DNA from: Oscarella lobularis
Lineage: Eukaryota > Porifera > Homoscleromorpha > Homosclerophorida > Oscarellidae
Assembly: GCF_947507565.1 (NCBI RefSeq)
Contig: NC_089188.1
Coordinates: forward strand, 2,356,001-2,420,000
Reading direction: 5' to 3'
DNA length: 64,000 bases
In this document: positions 22,847 through 37,311 of the stretch, piece after piece
Position numbering within the stretch: position 1 is the stretch's first letter
How the letters are laid out: every line of letters starts with the position of its first letter
Translations under genes and position numbers: made by a program
The notes under the pieces: model-generated
What the model was told of the DNA's origin: nothing
Seen by the model: the letters and a program-made list of their open reading frames with translations, nothing else
Database searches by the model: none

Positions 22847-25800
22847 TCACGAGCTCGTACTGCTACCAGAAGGCTGCTGTTGCTGTTGTTGCGGTGGTGG
22901 CCTCGCTTGTTGAGGCACATTTCTCAATCCAACCGATCTCTATAGCATATAGATAGAACTACGGCTTTTATAGATACTCCAAAAGCTTACGGGCTCAATT
23001 CCAAGCATCTTTGTGAGTCGAACGGTCATTTCTCGATAATCCCTTTGAAGCGATCGCTGATATTCGACTTGATCTTGCAATATCAGTCTCCCATTCAACT
23101 CCAAAGCCCGTCCGCAGCGACGAATAAATTCCCTGAAGCGAGAAGAATAGGTAAGGAAGCGTTAGACAAAGCTCTCTTACCCGTAAATAGCTCTAAGTCG
23201 TCCTACAGCCTCTTGCGGGTGATTCTGTGCTCGTCCCCCCGCGACAAAGACGCTTGCGTATTCCAACGGGCCAGCATTGACCTGTTTGACGTTCTGATTT
23301 GGGTAAAATAATCTTCCTATGCTTACCGTGACCATGACGGCTCCCTGAAGAAGAAGTTGTAGCCGTTTCATGTCTGGTCGACTCATTGCGCAGACTTGAC
23401 GAAGGGCGATCACTTTTCGCTCCATTTCGTCGATTGCCACCTAAAATTAAAATTAATTTTGAGGAGGGTAAGATTGTCAGAAGCGAAACCTCGATGGGCT
23501 TCATGTCAAATCCGTCCTCCTTGACAACCAAAATTCTTTTTTTGACGTAGGGAAAATAATGAGAAGCTAAGACAAAACGAGATTAAATTTCACGGACATT
23601 TTTGACGTAATTGCTTACTCGTTAGTATTGTCTTTCTTTTCCACTGATTGGCCGTTTCGCCGCGAGCTTTTCCTTGCGGCGTAAACGGCGTCTCAAAAAC
23701 GAAGCAATTGATATTATTCGTCCTTTCAAACATCGTCCTTCGCTCTATTTTTTCCGCCTTGGTGAAATAGGGCTCGACGAACGTTACTTGGATATAGGCG
23801 GCAGTAGGATCGAGTCCTTCTACATCAACCTGCCCAATCGCAATAATAAAAGCGTAGGGATTCTACAAATGGTCGCTAACTTTAGTGGAGTCCTTGATAA
23901 GGTCGACGTGCCCCAGTTTTGCGCTGTACAGTTCTTCTAATCGTTCAGAAATGACAGCCAATGGAGTCACTTTGGGCTCCTTGTAGATATACTGCTTGCC
24001 ATCATCGTCACCAAAAGGCTAAAGAGAAAAATTTCCGTCATAGAATAAAAAACGAAGGCAGATTACTTGGCCAAAGAAAGCGACTCTAAAATAGCTTCCA
24101 AGAAGCCTCTTTCCAGACTTGACAACCTCAACAACCTTCTTGCACGCTTGATTTAGGGTACCATACGCTTGCGCCAAAGCCTAGACAAAAAAATCGAAGC
24201 CCGCGTCTATTTCGCTCGAATAGCCTCACCTCAAAGTCTCTATTTCTTCGATAGACGGGCAGGAGAAGCTGATAGACGTCGCAGGTCACTTCGTAGCGTT
24301 CCGCCTTGTCGAGCAAAGAAACGCACGTCTCCAGTTCTTCAATGAGCGTGTGCTACGACAAACAAATAGAAATTTAGGAAGATGATAGGGGGGGTCGAAT
24401 ACTTCTGAGTATCTCTGCGTGTCCGTCATGCCGCTGTCCTCTTTGATGTCGCCTTCTTCGCGTGAAATGTTTGGAGATATGGGAGCGAATTGTTTGCTGC
24501 CTAGCGCGTGTTCGCCTGCACGGGAAATTTATAGAAAAGCTTCTTTTAATTAAAAAATGACCTCTTCTTTTCAAGTACTCCGATATCAAGCCCGCAACGT
24601 GGAGGTGGCAGTGAGCGGCCTAGTGAAAAATACTTCCATCTCGAAAACGAATTCGCGAATCGTATACTTCTGAATAATTTTGATTTTTGATGTGAATAAA
24701 GGACATGCTTTCGAGCCAGGCCTTTCTCTGCTCCGGAGAATTGGCGTAATTTTTAGCCAATTTGTACTGCAAGTCAACGAGAACTTCGGGATCGGTTTCA
24801 TGATCCTGAGAAAAAAATCCTCAAACTTTGTATATATATATCTTAATTAATTTTACCTTCAGCGAAGCCGTGTGTAGTAGCACTTCGCCCAATTTTCGAG
24901 TCAAATCGCGAACTTCAGTAATAAATTCTTGCTGTACTCACAAAATACGAATTCTCGCGAGAAGTAGTCAAGTCTTATATGAACTTACAGGCATTCCCTC
25001 ATCGGTATATTGAGCCACTGTTGCTAGAGATCTCTTCAGATTTAAATCAGATGAGCCAATGCTTCCACTTCCGATCATCTTCGACAGAGCGGCGACTGAC
25101 TGAATGTGAACGCGAACACAACCGGAGCCGATAAATTCGAAATTGCTACGAAGCAGAAGATAGAGAAGAGCGGACGCCTGTAGGGAAAAAAATTAAAATA
25201 AAGTGTCTCTGATGGATTTTGGTGACTCGCCTCGTTTCGAATTGATTTGAGAGGTGAATTGCACATCATAAGGACCTGGGTATGTGCTAGAAAAAGCGCT
25301 CCTCGTTTTTCTCGCGATTCTTACATCGTAGCAGACTGATTCGCAGAAACTTGAGTCGCCTTGAAAGAGCGACGCGGAAAACTAAACAGATTGAAATAAA
25401 GAGAGAAAAATCCCCGCACTTTCTTTTCCTACTTTGTTGACAAAGGCTCTCAAGGAAGCAAAGACGTGTTTTAGAACCGTTTCGGAGGAAGACAATCGAA
25501 GGAAGGACAAGAGAACGTCAAAAACCTAATTGATAAATTCGGATTTTCGAATGTGATAAATGAGAGTTTGCCTTTCTCATAGCAATATTGTCACCACAGT
25601 CGCTCTCCAATTTGCTCTGATAAACAAGCGACTATTTTAGCAAGTAAATTAGATAAGCACAGGTGCAGATACCTGGAATTCGATGGTGAGAAGTTCTATC
25701 AAATCGAGCACAATAAGCGACACTTCATTCGCCATGTAGCCTTCAAATTTCGACATTGTCTCAATATCCGAACTCGAAGATCGAGATCCACCACCACCTC

Positions 25801-28800
25801 CAGTCAATCCTAGAAGAGATAAATAAAGAAAAATCGCAATATAATATGATACGTACCTCCCAAGGAAAACGATCCCACAGACGTTTTTCGAAGCATCGCT
25901 ATGCTCTGTCTAAATCCAGCAGGCCTGCTTCCGAGCCCCTGAGCCGAAGCTTGCTCAATAGACTGCCTTATATTATCTGTCCGAGCTCTACAAAATAAAA
26001 TAAGCCCGAGTAATTATTTAATTAAAAGGTGACAATATTTACAGTTGAACTCGAAGTGCTTTTAGTCCACTGTAGCGGAAAACGTATAGAGAAGCCCTGT
26101 AAAGAAAAATAAGATTGACTGCTTTTTGTCTCAACTGAATTACTTGAGCATGTCAATCAAGTCCATGAGACCCAAAAAGACGTCGGGCAATTTTTCCGCC
26201 GTATAAACAGATGACGGTATACGCGACACCGAATTCATTGCCTCATTCCACCACTCAAGTAAGATACCTGGGGGGGGGGGGGGGGGGGGGAAACGATAAG
26301 GATATTAATTTCTAGGCTAATTATTAATCCTCGCACCCGAGTCGACGTAACGCAAAATGAAAAACACGCAGGCGAGAAGATCTCGCGTTTCGTCCACTTC
26401 GAACGTCTCCTTCACGTCGACAGTGGACAATCGCGAAATTTTCGACAGTCTCGCGTTCACGCCCAATGCTAAATCGCCCGTTCCTTTCCCAACGGGACTG
26501 CTACGATTCGCTGGAGCTCTCGCAACGCCGTCATTTGGCGATCTCGCGCGCGCAAATGCACTGGGACGATTTTCGGATTTATCGTCGGATGGAGACGCGG
26601 GGCTCTGCGCGCTTGAAGCGAGGGAATAGCTGCTCGCGCTTTCCTTCATCGAACCGGACGACTTATCCATGTTTAGTCGTCGCACGTGACTCAGAGCGAT
26701 GGAAACGAAGGGAAAGAAAAGCGTGCTCAAACGAGCTTTTCTCTCCTAAAAGTCGTATTCAGTTTTTCCAAAAAATGAATATAGTTTACTTTTGATTCGT
26801 ATCTGTCGTCCATTTCGAGTTTCGCGAGGAGATTTCTTAGCACTCGAAGGACTTGTCGTCGAATGGGGGCCTCTCCGTCGTTCAGCGCCGCATTCGCCTT
26901 AAAAACCCCCTTAAATTTATATTTATTATATCTATTATTTCCTACTTCTTGAAGAAGCAGTCCAACCAGGAAGTGACGTTTGCAAAAGTCGTCGGTTAGA
27001 GTCAAATTACTTTCTCCAGCTGCAAGAACAAAACTAGAATTCTAAAAGTGCTCTAAAATAGATTACGTTTGAGTTGAAAAGGGAGATTGAGTTGAACGAA
27101 GTGTTCGTGACTGCAAATGATTTCGATGAATTCGAATTTGAATTCCGACAGCACGGCAAAATCGTACTGCAAAAAATTTGAAAAATTCAAATTCAAATTT
27201 TGAGAGTCTTACCGTTTGTCCGGAAGGTCTTTCCACCGCTGAACTGTATGGACCCAAATATCGATTAATTAACCGAAAAACTTTTCCACGATCCATGTAC
27301 GTAAAACAATCCTTTAATTAATTAAAAAATAGTGAAATTAATTCTTTTTTGCTAACAAACTAACCTTGACAAAATGAGCCAGTCTCCTATTCGCTATCTA
27401 TAAAAAATTATCAGATCTATAGTTTAGAGAGAAGACTTTCTTTTCCCTTACTTTGGTTCTCGTGTTCTTGTGATCTTTCCACACGTGAACGGCAATAGCT
27501 CCGACCAGACTCTCCAAGCTGATGACAAAATCAACGGGAAAACGCGACTCTCTCAATTTCTAAACAAATAATCAGACAATTTCAAAAAATTACATAAAAA
27601 ATACCGTGATTTTGTTTTCGAGCACCAAATGCTGAGCCATGCTCTTAGCAATGATTTCCAAGAAAAACCAGCAATGCTATATATAAGATCAGTCTAATGA
27701 CGTTCTAAAAGTGAACTTTTCTTTACTCTGAGAAACGTTTCGACGGCGTTGTCGCCCGATCGTCTCAAGAGCTTCGTCAAATTCTTCGCCATTTCTTCGT
27801 GAATCGTCTTTTTCGACGACAACCTCTGCGTCATGAAAATATACTAAAAAAATAAACAAGTTTCTAAGGAAAGTCACGTATATTCGTGTCTACTTTCAAA
27901 TAAGTATGAAGAACTTCGTCGCGATGCGCTTTGCTGACTTGCTCCACGGAATGTAGAAGAGCTCTAAAGAAAAATCGCTTAGAATTCTCCTCCTCAACAA
28001 TGCTACCTACTTCAACGAATGACTAGCCACTTCTTCAGAGCAGGGACTCTCCCTGAGCAAAAGCTTAAGCAACTGATTCATAATAACGGGAAGAAATTGA
28101 ATGAGCGAAGCTATAGTGATCGTATGAAGGTCCTTGATGGCGCGACACAATTCGACATCGTGCGCCGGTTGCGTGTTGCTAATGTTGTCGCAGAGCCAGA
28201 AGAAGTGATGAAGCGGTTCGTCCTGCGTGCTCACCGTCGAAACGAGACGAGTAACGACGCGAAACAGCTCCTTGCAACTGTCAATCCATTCGACTTTGGG
28301 ACCAGAGAACTAAGAAAAAAAAAAATATATATATATGTATAGATATATATTTTTTTACCCCTTTGCCCATGCCGAATTGGACTACGGAGAGGTATCCTGG
28401 GGGAAGGCTTGTTGATACTGGAAGGCCAACTGCGTCTCGTAGAAGTCTGCTTATATGTTAGGAATTGATTTTAAGAGGAAATGGGTTCACTCACTTGCTT
28501 CCGTCGAGGAGTTTCAGCCACGAATATCCAACTAGAAATAAATATATAAATAATTACGCCCGGCATGTTGGATTTTTTTCTTGCCTATGCTTTCGACTGG
28601 CGGGAGTTTTCCGTGTCGCGAACCGCGTGGGGGCTCGATTGCCACGTGATAGAAGGTAAATAAGAGATGATGTTTCTCGTTGAGTTGAACAGGCAATTTG
28701 ATTTTGACCTAATCACACCGACGTTAGAAAAATGCGCAAGAACGTCGCACGAACTTCTTCGTAGAATGTCGGAGCCGACGAATGATAAATGACGGTCGTA

Positions 28801-31800
28801 GTCGCACTCGAAGTAAATATGGGACCAGCCGCTTTCCCATAGATGCTCTAGAGAGCAAAAAAGCCTAGAAAAAAACGACTTAGAGAAAGAATTCACGTGT
28901 ACAGTTAGTGGCGCCGAGTCCTTGTCATCTCCGTCTTTAAGCTGGACACAACAGGCAATATTTCTAGCCTATAAAAAATAAATAAATAAATAAATATTTT
29001 TTTCCCTATATGTCAAGTTCTCTAAATAGGTCTACCTTCAGTCCTTTGTGTGAATCGAGTTTGAGGGATACTGGATAGACGTAGAGATGATTACAGAAGG
29101 CCGAATGGATGTAGTATTCCATGTGAGGATGATAAGCGTCCAGGGGAGCGAATTCCTGAACTTCCCGTATGGGAGGCGCCTTTCTCGACGACGGAGGAAT
29201 CGACGGTTTGACGGCGACCAGAGACGGAGTCACGACATCTGAGAAGGAAAAGTCAAACCCGGAAATAGTTAGTTTTTTTCTTTCGCGCGTGCCTTCGATT
29301 TCGTCTTGAATTTCTGTAATTGAGACGCGAAGCGATCCGGGAATCACCGTCAATTTGGGCAGTTTGTCGCTGAGTACGAAAAACTTTAGTAAATATTTTT
29401 AATAATTAATTTTTCTAACCTTTTTAGTTGAGAAAGCATTTGCATCAGTTCTTCATCAGTAAGTCGCTCTCTTTCCTAAGAACAATTGACTCTAGTCTCA
29501 ATATTAAAAGAGTGTGAGTGTGCCTTGTACTTGTTTGAAAATTGGCGTAAAATTCGCTCTAGAGTCGACTTCACCATCCTTGAACACAGGCCTATAGAAA
29601 TAAATAAATAAATAATATAATGTCTTTTAATGTTCTACCTTGCAGCCCATCCAAAAGGCATTCTATAGTTCCCCAATCGTCTGCAGAGAAATTTCGCCTG
29701 CTTTTGCAATTTGTGGGCCGCCTAAAATAGAATCATTTCTCAGAGTTTCTCACTTTAATTTTTATTTCTTCTTGCCTTTGTGTTGTCTCCTGAGCCGGCT
29801 TTTATGTAGGGTTCGGCTGACGTCGTGATTCCTCCTTGGAGAACTTTCTCAATTCGAATGACCAAATAGATGTCGGGATTGGGAAACGTCAAGCTAAATA
29901 ACGCCTAGAAAAAAAGGAAAGTATCCCCTAAAAATCAATCTGGAATATTTACTTTTCGCGAAAACGTTGGGAAATCTTGCTTCAAGTTTTTAATCGTAGA
30001 TTCAGCGGAAGCGTTGCTTTCGTCGTCTTCAAAAATTGGCGAAAGAAAGGAAAGAGGCGGCGGCGTTTTGGAGATAAGCGCCAGTGCCGCCGGATCGTTC
30101 AAATTAAAATGAAAGTCTTCGGAAATTTTTCGCCCTTTGCTTGCGTCATAGAGAGTTGCTGACGTAAAAAACGGTTCGACGTGCGAAAGTGGGGAATTCT
30201 TCGACATGAAGGCGGTGATTCGAAATTTGAGCTCTTCAAATTCGACGAGAATTCGCTTGTTGAATTTTTCGCTGGGAAGCGGAGGATTGGCGTGGGGATT
30301 GAGCAAGAGGCAGGGACTCGGCTCCAATTCCGGCAACACTTCGAATAACTTCTGCCGATTCTCCTTCCTCTTTGAAGCATTCACAAAATCCGTCTCACTG
30401 GCATACTAAAGAAAATTCCTAATAATAAATATTTATTATTTATTGATTTTTTACTTTGAGTAATTCCGGATGCATGCTATTTCTTAGGGATGATTTCAAG
30501 CTTTCTTGTCGCGATAGACTTCGTGACGGTCCCATTGATGTCTCTCCTGATGATTCTTCGCTGTCTTTCGCTTCTCTTTCGACGACTTGGCTTAGGACTC
30601 GTATCCAATCCTTCATCTCTTCGTCGTTTTCAGCGTAGAGCAATTGCGAGGGCTTGTCGCCCAACATAACGAGCTCAAAACCAAATTTTCGACTCTTTCC
30701 GGTAACAGAAATCTAATAAATTCAATATCAATAATAATTATAATATAATTTTTAATTAATTAACCTTGTTTACAGCTGAGCAGTGTGTTAGAGAAATAGA
30801 TCCTTTTGGTGCTGATGTGCTTTTCTCATCCTACAAATATATTGAATGTGAGCTAAAATATTTATTACCTATATCAATTACTTTATTATATTCGAGTTTG
30901 TATGTCGAATCGTCGGGCTTCAAAGTGAACCATTTTCGTTTATAACTCTGGGGGGAGGAAGCCGTTAAAAGGGGAGACGAATTTTTCTGACTCGCCTTCA
31001 TCGTCATAAATGACTGATTTTCCGTTTGTGACGGGGGCATTGTGAGTACGCCCGATTTGAAGAGAAGGGGCGTGGTCGGATCGCTTCGAATCGGACTGGC
31101 GACTTCCTCCTTGAAAAAAGCGACTTTTTTCTCAAAAAGTGTACAAAATTGACTTTGTACTCACGTTGAATTCTTCTTCTTCCTGCACGACGTCGACGGG
31201 AAAGGTCTGGCGTCGAAGGGAATACGCTAAGCCGGCTCTGTGAGGCGAGGGGAGAAATGAGGCGATTTTTTCGACTTTTTGCGCTCGTTCTACCGCTGTA
31301 ACTTCGCAAAACTGCCCGAATACTTCTCATACTTCGACTCGACTGTGTTCCAATCGGACGAATAGCAGTTGAGAGCCTAAAACGGCGTGGAAAACGCGTC
31401 TTCGCGCGGATCTCTAGCCTAGACTACCTCCTTGACGAAAAGACTTGTTGCTTGACTCCTTGCGCTCGCTGGAACGGTCGACTTTTCTGTGCGAATTTGC
31501 CGCGGTAGAATCTCCACCTAAACCGCCGTTTGAGCGTCGGGCTCGCGAGCATGCGAACGAACCGATATGTCGTCATTGGGAAATTGAAGCATATCCTTGA
31601 GGGAATCGGCGTCGATTCTCTCTTTTTTGCTTCGAATTTCTGCTTCGTAGTCCATAGGTTCGATGAGACTCGTTTCCGTCTGCAGAGCAAGGCGTTGTAC
31701 GGCTTTGGAGCGAGTTGAATAGACATCGTTTTTTACGAGACTCGCTTGATGGAGGGGCGTGGCTGGAGATGGCAGCTCGTTTAGCTGCTGGTGCTGGTGC

Positions 31801-31871
31801 GGCTGCTGTTGCTGCAGCACGCTCATGCGACTATTCGCCTTCGGCAACTTCTGCTTCACCGAATCGCCCAT
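22847..31871 (-). CDS. DOCK9: DOCK-D (zizimin) Rho-family guanine nucleotide exchange factor
   Basis: Exchange factor for Cdc42/Rac-type GTPases, of the DOCK9/10/11 subfamily defined by an N-terminal PH domain. The ATG at 31869-31871 gives [26 protein letters not shown] and [12 protein letters not shown] match the DOCK9 N-terminus. The PH domain spans about 30440-31040 ([33 protein letters not shown]). The DHR1/C2 region lies near 28600-29200 ([13 protein letters not shown]). The middle matches DOCK9 ([49 protein letters not shown]). DHR2 is at about 22850-24900, including [53 protein letters not shown] and ILQDQVEYQ. The tail is polyQ and ends SSTSS. Roughly forty small introns, one with a C21 acceptor tract. 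It could be the single pre-duplication ancestor of vertebrate DOCK9/10/11. Confidence 0.94.
26270..26290. repeat. G21/C21 homopolymer at a DOCK splice acceptor
   Basis: Twenty-one consecutive G on + (C on the coding strand) sit directly before the AG acceptor of the exon encoding [12 protein letters not shown], so the whole polypyrimidine tract is C. The run length is likely to vary between individuals or to be mis-assembled. Confidence 0.85.
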
Positions 31872-31988
31872 GTTTGAGAAGCGATAACCGTGGGAGCCGC
31901 CCTCGCAACAACGACGAAACAAGCGCGCTATTCGCTGGGGGGGCAGGGTGATATAGGTGATATTAGGTTACAACTACAACTTTCTAAA

Positions 31989-34022
31989 TCACTTAAAACC
32001 CCCAAGGAGATTAACCCGAAGCGCCGAGCCACCAGAGTGCCGTTTCTTCTGCTTCTCCTGAAACTGCTTCAGTATCTTTTCCTGTCGATCCTCGCCCCGT
32101 TTGACCACCCTAGAAGTCCCAGCATCGACGATAGACTGAGGCCGAATGACGTAATCACGAACGGAAGGCATGGGAACGCGAGCGCGCGGACACCAGCCAG
32201 GATCACCCGGTTTCGAAGCACTAAAAATAAAAAAATGACTCCCTAATCATCTTTGTTTTTTTTTACCTTGATTGTTCTTCTCTCATAGCGCTCTCTATAC
32301 TCTTTCTCCGCATCGAATCGTTGCCCGAACTAAATAGAGAACGTAGATATAGGAGAAGATAAGGGGCGCGTTCGAACCTGAGACGACGACGCGTCTGCTG
32401 CGATCTTCTGGAGTGATCAAGTTCCTCTCGTTCTTCACGTGTCAATTCTTTGGGATCGCTCTTTAGACCGAATATGGGTCTAGCCCATTCGTCTGCATAG
32501 AACGAGGATTATGACGTATTCTGTTTTTTTTTTTGATGAGAACGCACGGATTATTTTTTCCGCTAGGCGCTTGTTTGCTTGCGTTTCGCGCGGATGTCGA
32601 TAGAGTAGCATGACGGCTTTGCCAATGCAACTGTCCTTGAGGAGATCGCGATCCAAACTACCCATCTTTTATAGGAGAAAATTTTAATTTTTTTTTTCAA
32701 GAGAAGATAGTCGCGTTTTTACCTGCTCCAAAATTCGTAGTAATCCCTCTCGAATTTTCACGTAGGGAAGACTCCGATTGGGCAAAGGAGCTAGCCAATT
32801 CTGAAAACGCGAAAATACTTAAATATTAGGTGGAATTTGATTGGCTGGCTTACCGTTATAACAGGAAGAACGTCGTGATCAAGAAATTCAGTACGAAGAT
32901 CAGCACTAAGAAAAAAATATTAATTAAATAATTAATTATTTTATTTGGTACACTACTTGCTCAATTGACGGATAACTTCCGGAAGAAGTGCCACCGTTTT
33001 TAAAGTGGGTTTTCCTTCTCTATTCGCTTGCCTATCGCTCTAATAATTCCTCTGAGTTTATTTTTTGAGTTAGTTTGGTTTTTTTACTTCTACGGCTTCA
33101 GACATTTGGTGGATGAATCGCTCGACCATCTGCTCGCGCGCGTTAACGACGTCGATTCCCGTTTTGCGACGAGAACGACTTCGTTCGCGTTTCTTCTGCT
33201 GCATCATCATGTCGAAATCCGACAAGGGTTTCGACCTGGAATTATTGAAAAATCAAGTCATTTTTTAAAAAATTCACATACTTTTCCTCTGTTTCAGATC
33301 CACTAGAGTCAGCCCCTAAAAAATAATATATATATAATTATATAATATTTGATGTTGTCTTACTTTTCTTTCTCTTTTTCTTCTGTCCATCTCCCGTAGT
33401 AGAAGTTTCGCCTTTTTTCTTTCGTCTCGCTTTCTTCTTCCGTGGCACATCCGCGTCTTCGACTATCGACTCGTCGCTGCTCGTACCACCGAATATATTC
33501 GCCATCAACGTTTTCTCGCCGCCCTCATTAGCCCCAACTAAGGCAAAAGATAAAAAAATCGATTTAATTATAATTAATTAATTAATTAATACCTGGCGAT
33601 TTTGGACGAGTTTCTTCGGGATTTTCCTCTTCTTCGTCGTCACTCACCATTCGTTTTGGTTTTTTCGGTGATTTTTCCTCCTCCTCGTCGTCGTCATCAT
33701 CGAGAATTCTTCTCTTTCCTGCTCCGCTTCTTCGTTCGTTTTCCTCTTCGCTTTGTTTCGCTACTTCCACGGCTGCCGACAATCTCGTCGCTTTTATCGT
33801 CTCTTCGTCGTTTTCTGAGTCTGATTCGGAGTCGAGAAACGTTGGCGCTGGCGCTGCGGCTTGCCGCGCTTCCTGCGACGTCTTGTTCCCTCGAACGAGG
33901 CCCTGCTCGGCCAGCGATTGCTCCAAGTCGAGCGCCACGTCGAGAATCGAATTCTCGTCGGGCGCGACGGCGACGTCGGGATCCTGATCAGCGTGTTCGT
34001 CGATGAGTTTCTTCAAATCCAT
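31989..34022 (-). CDS. IWS1: IWS1-like transcription elongation factor (Spt6 partner)
   Basis: Nuclear elongation factor that binds Spt6 and RNA polymerase II. The ATG at 34020-34022 (MDLKKLIDEHADQDPD) precedes a long disordered acidic and basic N-terminal half with Ser/Asp/Glu and Lys/Arg blocks (DSESDSENDEE, DDDDDEEEEKSPKKPKR, DVPRKKKARRKK). The conserved core includes SDFDMMMQQKKRERSRRK (33170-33240) and the TFIIS N-terminal-type domain (TLKTVALLPEV, WLAPLPNRSLPYVKIREGLL, IGKAVMLLYRHPRETQANKRLAEKI; 32480-33000), then [38 protein letters not shown] and VNLLGGFK at the stop. Every block aligns in order with human IWS1 ([23 protein letters not shown]). 117 bp separate its stop from the DOCK ATG. 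Confidence 0.95.
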
Positions 34023-34127
34023 GGCGAAGACTTCGCAAGCGCATACGGGACAATACGCGCGCAAACAACCCGTATATTATTTAACACAAAACCTAATCAA
34101 ACAAAAAAGATAATCTTTTTTTACAAA

Positions 34128-35622
34128 CTAAGCACTCGTTTCTGCTTCATCTGTGATTGACGGAGCATCAGTAGTCTCTGTGGAAGCTGTAGTCTCTGTG
34201 GAATTGATGAGACTGTCGATGTGTTGCTGGATCCTGTCAAAGCTATCTCTTCCCATATAATCAATCTGTCCCTGTTCCCACGAAGCTCTCCACGCCTCTG
34301 ATTCCGCCTGGGGATCAAAAGTAACTTCATCGCTGCTCATTTCACTATCACTTATAGGCAAATCCTCAAACGTCGACAAGACTTGAGGCTGCGTAGAACT
34401 AGAAACGGGTAACCCAGTCCGCCCATCGTCGAAATCACGACGCGGGCTGCCAGAAAGCGGCGAAGGCGACGAAGGAGGCGGCGGCGGCGGAAAAAAAGAG
34501 AATCGAACACTAACCTCAGGTAATGGTTCAGAGGGATCCGGATATGGACCGGAACTAACATATGGAGGAGACAGAGGCGGAGTTGGTGGAGTCAATACAA
34601 GATAAGGCTAAAAAAAAAAAAAATATATATATATATATGCTACATAAGGATGATTCGTAATACCGATGGTATTTCTGTTATGTAGATGTTCCACCAGATG
34701 TTGAGGAATTTTCTGACGGGTTCTTGCGTTGTCGCTGTTCCCGGACAGAGGATCACTTGATCTGCGGCGGTGCTGTAGCTGTGATGCCACGGCTTGATCG
34801 AACCGATAAAATGAATAATCCGAACGTCACTCCCAAATCTAAAAAAATCTTAATAATAGAACATAAAATAATTAAATATTTTGAATTACCGTTTGAGAGC
34901 CGGTGCATAACTATAACTCGTACTCACAGTCAAATTGTATACGAAAGGAAGACGGTGGGATGGATCGGAGCACGCCCAGTTGCTCCAAAAAGAATTCAAA
35001 AGTCCCTGATCCCCACCTAAGAAGTCCCTCACATAAGACGAGTCCCCGGATAAAAGAATACCCTACCATCAAAACTTCCGAGTTTTTTCGCGTGTTCGAG
35101 CAAAGCCCTGTACGTGCTTCGATCCGGTTTGAAGACGAAAACTCCCGAATTGAAGCAGTCCGGCCATCCGACGTCGGGCGCCGCCGATAATTCGGGTCGA
35201 TCGAAGAGATCGTCGACGTTGCGAACAACGAGCGTATCAGCGTCGAGAAAGACGCATTTATTGAACTGAATCAACGTCCAAGCGTTGATTTTCGTGAACG
35301 TGACGCCCAATTCGGGTCGATTGAGTAGACGCAGGTTTTCGGCGTCTTCGCTATCGAGGCGTGGCACTTCCTGGACTAAATTGAAGACGGCGGACAGTTG
35401 TTCCCTAGAAAGAGGCGCCGATGTCGTTTCGCGGGGTCCAAAGGCGTCGTGCGCTTACCGACGCTCCTGGCTGACGTCCGAAGTGACGAGAACGGCTAGG
35501 GATCGGGTCGTATGGACGCGGTGGAGCGAATGGGCGAGCACTAGAGCTCCCGTAGCGTACGAATCGTTCGTTAGAAGCGTCACGAAGGCTTGATCGGCTA
35601 CTGCGGGCGTACGAGGAGCCAT
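34128..35622 (-). CDS. GYG1: Glycogenin
   Basis: Self-glucosylating GT8 enzyme that primes glycogen synthesis. The ATG at 35620-35622 ([20 protein letters not shown]) is followed by [34 protein letters not shown] with the Mn-binding DAD motif, [29 protein letters not shown], and FVYNL...YSYAPAL, which carries the Tyr that becomes glucosylated in this family. Then [11 protein letters not shown] completes the catalytic domain (to about 34800). A proline-rich linker follows (34440-34610), then the conserved C-terminal glycogen-synthase-binding motif [20 protein letters not shown] at 34210-34300, so the protein is complete. 105 bp from its stop to the IWS1 ATG. Assignment is firm. Confidence 0.96.
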
Positions 35623-35810
35623 TGCGAGTCGATCGGAGACGAGATTGACGACGGGAACGAAGGGAATCGCTTTTTCACGTGGGATCTTCGTATCCGGGGA
35701 CTGGGGACCAGGGGAACTTTTATTCGTAGGGTAATAATACTAGTTCCATACAAAAGCACAGCTGATTTAGACAGGTCAGCACCAGCGGGGTACTCTCTAA
35801 GGGAATTTTC

Positions 35811-37168
<1,358 letters not shown>

Positions 37169-37311
37169 GATTTCGCAGCGACGAGACAAAGGTGTTGTTA
37201 CTGTGGTGTACGGGGTTTTAACGAAATCACGTGCCGACAGCCCCACGTGCATTCCGGGGATCTCATTTCAAACTCTCTCGAAAAGCGGTGAATGTAGCTC
37301 GAAACTTTTCC
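37169..37311. promoter_or_regulatory. Divergent promoter, RagA / protrudin, with two E-boxes
   Basis: 143 bp between the two start codons. CACGTG occurs at 37228-37233 (in AATCACGTGCC) and 37244-37249 (in CCCACGTGC), 16 bp apart. CACGTG is the core of USF and TFEB/CLEAR elements. Role inferred only from position and the shared lysosomal theme. Confidence 0.55.

Noticed and set aside
33602-34006. Arg/Ser/Leu-rich + strand frame
   Set aside because: Antisense shadow of the acidic IWS1 head; composition follows from the Asp/Glu/Ser codons on the other strand.
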